From contig NC_010170.1 in NCBI RefSeq assembly GCF_000067205.1, positions 2,914,001-2,978,000 of the forward strand: 64,000 nt of DNA, given 5' to 3'. Below are positions 61,724-64,000 of the stretch, piece by piece. Numbering within the stretch: the first letter of the stretch is position 1; every line of letters begins with the position of its first letter. The stretch is from Bordetella petrii (GTDB lineage Bacteria > Pseudomonadota > Gammaproteobacteria > Burkholderiales > Burkholderiaceae_B). Under the pieces are notes generated by a model, which saw nothing but the letters and a program-made list of their open reading frames with translations, ran no database searches and had not been told where the DNA came from. The position numbers were made by a program, and so were the translations under genes.

Positions 61724-62272
61724 TCAGCCGGCGGAGTCGGCCTTGCCCGGCGTGCTCTTCTTGCGGGGGGCCAGCACCATGACCATCTGGCGGCCTTCCA
61801 GCTTGGGCATGGCTTCGACCTGGGCCAGTTCGGTCAGGTCATCGCGCACGCGTTCGAGCACGCGCATGCCAAGTTCCTGGTGGGCCATTTCCCGGCCCCG
61901 GAACCGCAGCGTGACCTTGGCCTTGTCGCCTTCTTCCAGGAAGCGGCGCAGGTTGCGCAACTTGACCTGGTAGTCGCCTTCGTCGGTGGCCGGGCGGAAT
62001 TTGACTTCCTTGACCTGGATGACCTTCTGCTTGGCGCGGGCTTCGGCTTGCCGTTTCTGTTCCTGGTATTTGAACTTGCCGTAGTCCATCAGGCGGCAGA
62101 CTGGGGGATCGGCATTGGGCGCGATCTCGACCAGATCCACATCGGCTTGTTCGGAAAGACGGAACGCGTCGGCCAGCTTGACGATGCCCAGCTGTTCTCC
62201 GTCCAGACCTATCAGGCGCACCTCGGGAACGCGGATTTCACCGTTGATGCGATTGGCTTTTTCAGTGGCGAT
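61724..62272 (-). CDS. infC: Translation initiation factor IF-3
   Basis: 182 residues. The N-terminal part (RINGEIRVPEVRLIG) and the C-domain (VKEVKFRPATDEGDYQVKLRNLRRFLEEGDKAKVTLRFRGREMAHQELG) are the normal IF-3 domains. No ATG, GTG or TTG in frame gives the conserved N-terminus; the start is ATC at 62272-62270, eight bases after AGGAG. Rare starts (AUU in E. coli) allow IF-3 to repress its own translation. It follows thrS by 20 bases. Confidence 0.95.
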   Translation of the reverse strand: MATEKANRINGEIRVPEVRLIGLDGEQLGIVKLADAFRLSEQADVDLVEIAPNADPPVCRLMDYGKFKYQEQKRQAEARAKQKVIQVKEVKFRPATDEGDYQVKLRNLRRFLEEGDKAKVTLRFRGREMAHQELGMRVLERVRDDLTELAQVEAMPKLEGRQMVMVLAPRKKSTPGKADSAG

Positions 62273-62292
62273 GTTGACGACTCCTAAAAGAT

Positions 62293-64000
62293 TTAATTGG
62301 CACTGCTTTCGGGTTGAACGACATCCCGTCGGGCGGCGACGTCTTCGGCCAGGCGGGCGGCGAAGTCTTCGAGCGCAATGACGCCGAGATCGAGACCGCC
62401 CAGGCCGCGAACGGCAACCGTTCCATTTTGCTTTTCCTTGTCACCCACGACAAGGATGTACGGTACCTTTTGCAGGCTGTGCTCGCGGATTTTACGAGTG
62501 ATTTTTTCACCACGCAAATCAGACTGTACCCTAAAGCCTTGTTTTTTCAGGGTTTGTGTTATTTGCGCAGCATAATCGGCCGACGGCTCGGAAATGCAGC
62601 ACACCACGGCCTGCACCGGCGCCAGCCACGGGGGCATCGCACCGGCGTGGTTTTCGATCAGCATGCCGATAAAACGCTCGAGCGAACCCAGGATGGCCCG
62701 GTGCAGCATGACCGGCGCGCGGCGCTGGTCCTGGGCATCGACGTACTCGGCGCCCAGCCGCACCGGCATGGAAAAATCGACCTGCACGGTACCGCACTGC
62801 CAATGGCGGCCAATGGCGTCTTTCAGGGTGTATTCGATCTTGGGGCCATAGAAAGCGCCCTCGCCCGGCGAGATCTCGAATTCGCAGCCGGTGCGCCGCA
62901 GGCTTTCCATGAGCGCCGTTTCGGCCTTGTCCCAGATGTCGTCGCTGCCGATGCGCTTTTCAGGCCGCGTGGCGACCTTGTACAGCACTTCGTGAAAGCC
63001 GAAATCACGGTACACCTTCTGCAGCAGCGCGGTGAAATCGGCGCATTCGTCCTGCAGCTGGTCTTCGGTACAGAAAATGTGGCCATCGTCTTGCGTGAAG
63101 CCACGCACGCGCATCATGCCGTGCAGCGAACCGGAAGGTTCGTTGCGATGGCACTGGCCGAACTCGCCATAGCGCAGCGGCAGCTCGCGGTACGAGTGCA
63201 GCCCGGCGTTGAAAATCTGCACGTGACCCGGGCAGTTCATGGGCTTGAGCCCGTAAACGCGGTTCTCGGACTCGGTCGTGAACATGTTTTCACGGTAATT
63301 GTCCCAATGGCCGGTTTTCTTCCAGAGCGACAGGTCGAGGATCTGCGGCGCCTTGACTTCCTGGTAGCCGTTGTCGTTGTAGACCGCGCGCATGTACTGC
63401 TCGACCTGCTGCCACAGCGCCCAGCCCTTGGGATGCCAGAAGATCAGGCCGGGGGCTTCGTCCTGGAAATGGAACAGGTCGAGGTCGCGGCCGATCTTGC
63501 GATGGTCGCGGCGCTCGGCTTCTTCGAGCATGTGCAGGTAGGCGTCCTGGTCGTCTTTGGTAGCCCACGCCGTGCCGTAGATGCGCTGGAGCATCTCGTT
63601 GTTGCTGTCGCCGCGCCAGTAGGCGCCGGCCACCTTCATCAGCTTGAAAACTTTGAGCTTGCCCGTGGAAGGCACGTGCGGCCCGCGGCAAAGGTCGACG
63701 AAGTTGCCTTCGCGGTACAGGCTGAGCGTTTCGTTGGCGGGAATCGACGCGATGATCTCGGCCTTGTAGTCTTCGCCGATGCTCTTGAAGTAGGCCACGG
63801 CGTCGTCACGCGTCCATTCTTCGCGCGTGACGGTTTCGTCTTTGCGCGCGAGTTCGGTCATTTTCTTTTCGATGGCCGCCAGGTCTTCGGGCGTGAAGGG
63901 CCGCTTGTACGAGAAGTCGTAATAGAAGCCGTTATCGATGACCGGCCCAATAGTGACCTGCGCGTCGGGAAAAAGCTCTTTCACGGCATAGGCCAGCAAG
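62293..64000 (-). CDS. thrS: Threonyl-tRNA synthetase, C-terminal part (cut by window edge)
   Basis: 569 codons are visible, from the second half of the N-terminal editing domain to the stop at 62293. Class II motifs are present, including the zinc cysteine in MNCPGHVQIF, FGQCHRNEPSG, DDGHIFCTEDQ and LGSLERFIGMLIENH, then the anticodon-binding domain. The full protein is expected to be about 640 residues; the TGS domain lies beyond the window end. It is the first gene of the thrS-infC pair. Confidence 0.97.
   Translation of the reverse strand, partial: LLAYAVKELFPDAQVTIGPVIDNGFYYDFSYKRPFTPEDLAAIEKKMTELARKDETVTREEWTRDDAVAYFKSIGEDYKAEIIASIPANETLSLYREGNFVDLCRGPHVPSTGKLKVFKLMKVAGAYWRGDSNNEMLQRIYGTAWATKDDQDAYLHMLEEAERRDHRKIGRDLDLFHFQDEAPGLIFWHPKGWALWQQVEQYMRAVYNDNGYQEVKAPQILDLSLWKKTGHWDNYRENMFTTESENRVYGLKPMNCPGHVQIFNAGLHSYRELPLRYGEFGQCHRNEPSGSLHGMMRVRGFTQDDGHIFCTEDQLQDECADFTALLQKVYRDFGFHEVLYKVATRPEKRIGSDDIWDKAETALMESLRRTGCEFEISPGEGAFYGPKIEYTLKDAIGRHWQCGTVQVDFSMPVRLGAEYVDAQDQRRAPVMLHRAILGSLERFIGMLIENHAGAMPPWLAPVQAVVCCISEPSADYAAQITQTLKKQGFRVQSDLRGEKITRKIREHSLQKVPYILVVGDKEKQNGTVAVRGLGGLDLGVIALEDFAARLAEDVAARRDVVQPESSAN

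Overview
The window is a GC-rich, densely coded bacterial chromosome segment. Gene content and order (isc operon, tig-clpP-clpX-lon, dapC-dapD-dapE-prmB, ribF-ileS-lspA-coaBC, gshB next to a permease-less PTS) point to a betaproteobacterium of the Burkholderiales, most likely Alcaligenaceae (Bordetella/Achromobacter). The genus is inferred from gene order and remembered protein similarity, not from a database search. I count 68 protein-coding features, including one 18-codon leader ORF and two genes cut by the window ends, plus one tRNA. No gap without a gene reaches 300 bases; the longest, 39200-39494, holds a promoter/operator region.

Layout. 1-5890: the complete iron-sulfur cluster operon on the minus strand (iscR-iscS-iscU-iscA-hscB-hscA-fdx-iscX) behind an IscR box, followed by the start of a methylglyoxal-synthase-like gene. 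5951-10827: low-molecular-weight phosphotyrosine phosphatase, uvrB, an aromatic/aspartate aminotransferase and lexA with its SOS box. 10950-16789: an accessory catabolic island with a HMG-CoA-lyase-like enzyme, GntR regulator, class III CoA-transferase and a three-part TRAP transporter. 16868-22877: lon, clpX, clpP, tig. 23012-26146: M48 peptidase, two cold-shock genes with long leaders, three small genes of unknown function and tRNA-Leu(UAG).

26191-32262: the succinylase branch of DAP/lysine synthesis (dapCDE), prmB and an ABC-F ATPase. 32267-35424: LysR regulator and a Rieske ring-hydroxylating oxygenase with its ferredoxin but no reductase. 35437-39199: a tightly coupled desaturase-uvrD-chorismate mutase operon. 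39495-43429: a small secreted protein, RsmB with a minisatellite-encoded tail, purN and ribF. 43419-48061: ileS, lspA, coaBC. 48138-52116: nucleoside-recognition membrane protein, Lrp-type regulator, YdjM-like protein, a small membrane protein and an all-alpha dUTPase. 52170-57839: an Ehu-like amino-acid/ectoine ABC transporter, a branched-chain-type binding protein, an ornithine-cyclodeaminase family enzyme and a 62-residue protein. 58091-64000: ptsI, ptsH, EIIA(man), gshB, infC and thrS (truncated).

Most of the window is core metabolism. The parts worth most attention are the TRAP/CoA-transferase/lyase island, which reads as a complete import-activate-cleave route for a 3-hydroxy-3-methyl dicarboxylate; the palindrome inside the desaturase-uvrD promoter; the orphan Rieske cluster with a coupled leader ORF; a 31-bp palindromic repeat in two convergent gaps; the 15-bp tandem repeat in rsmB; the ATC start of infC; and an apparent synteny break between gshB and infC.
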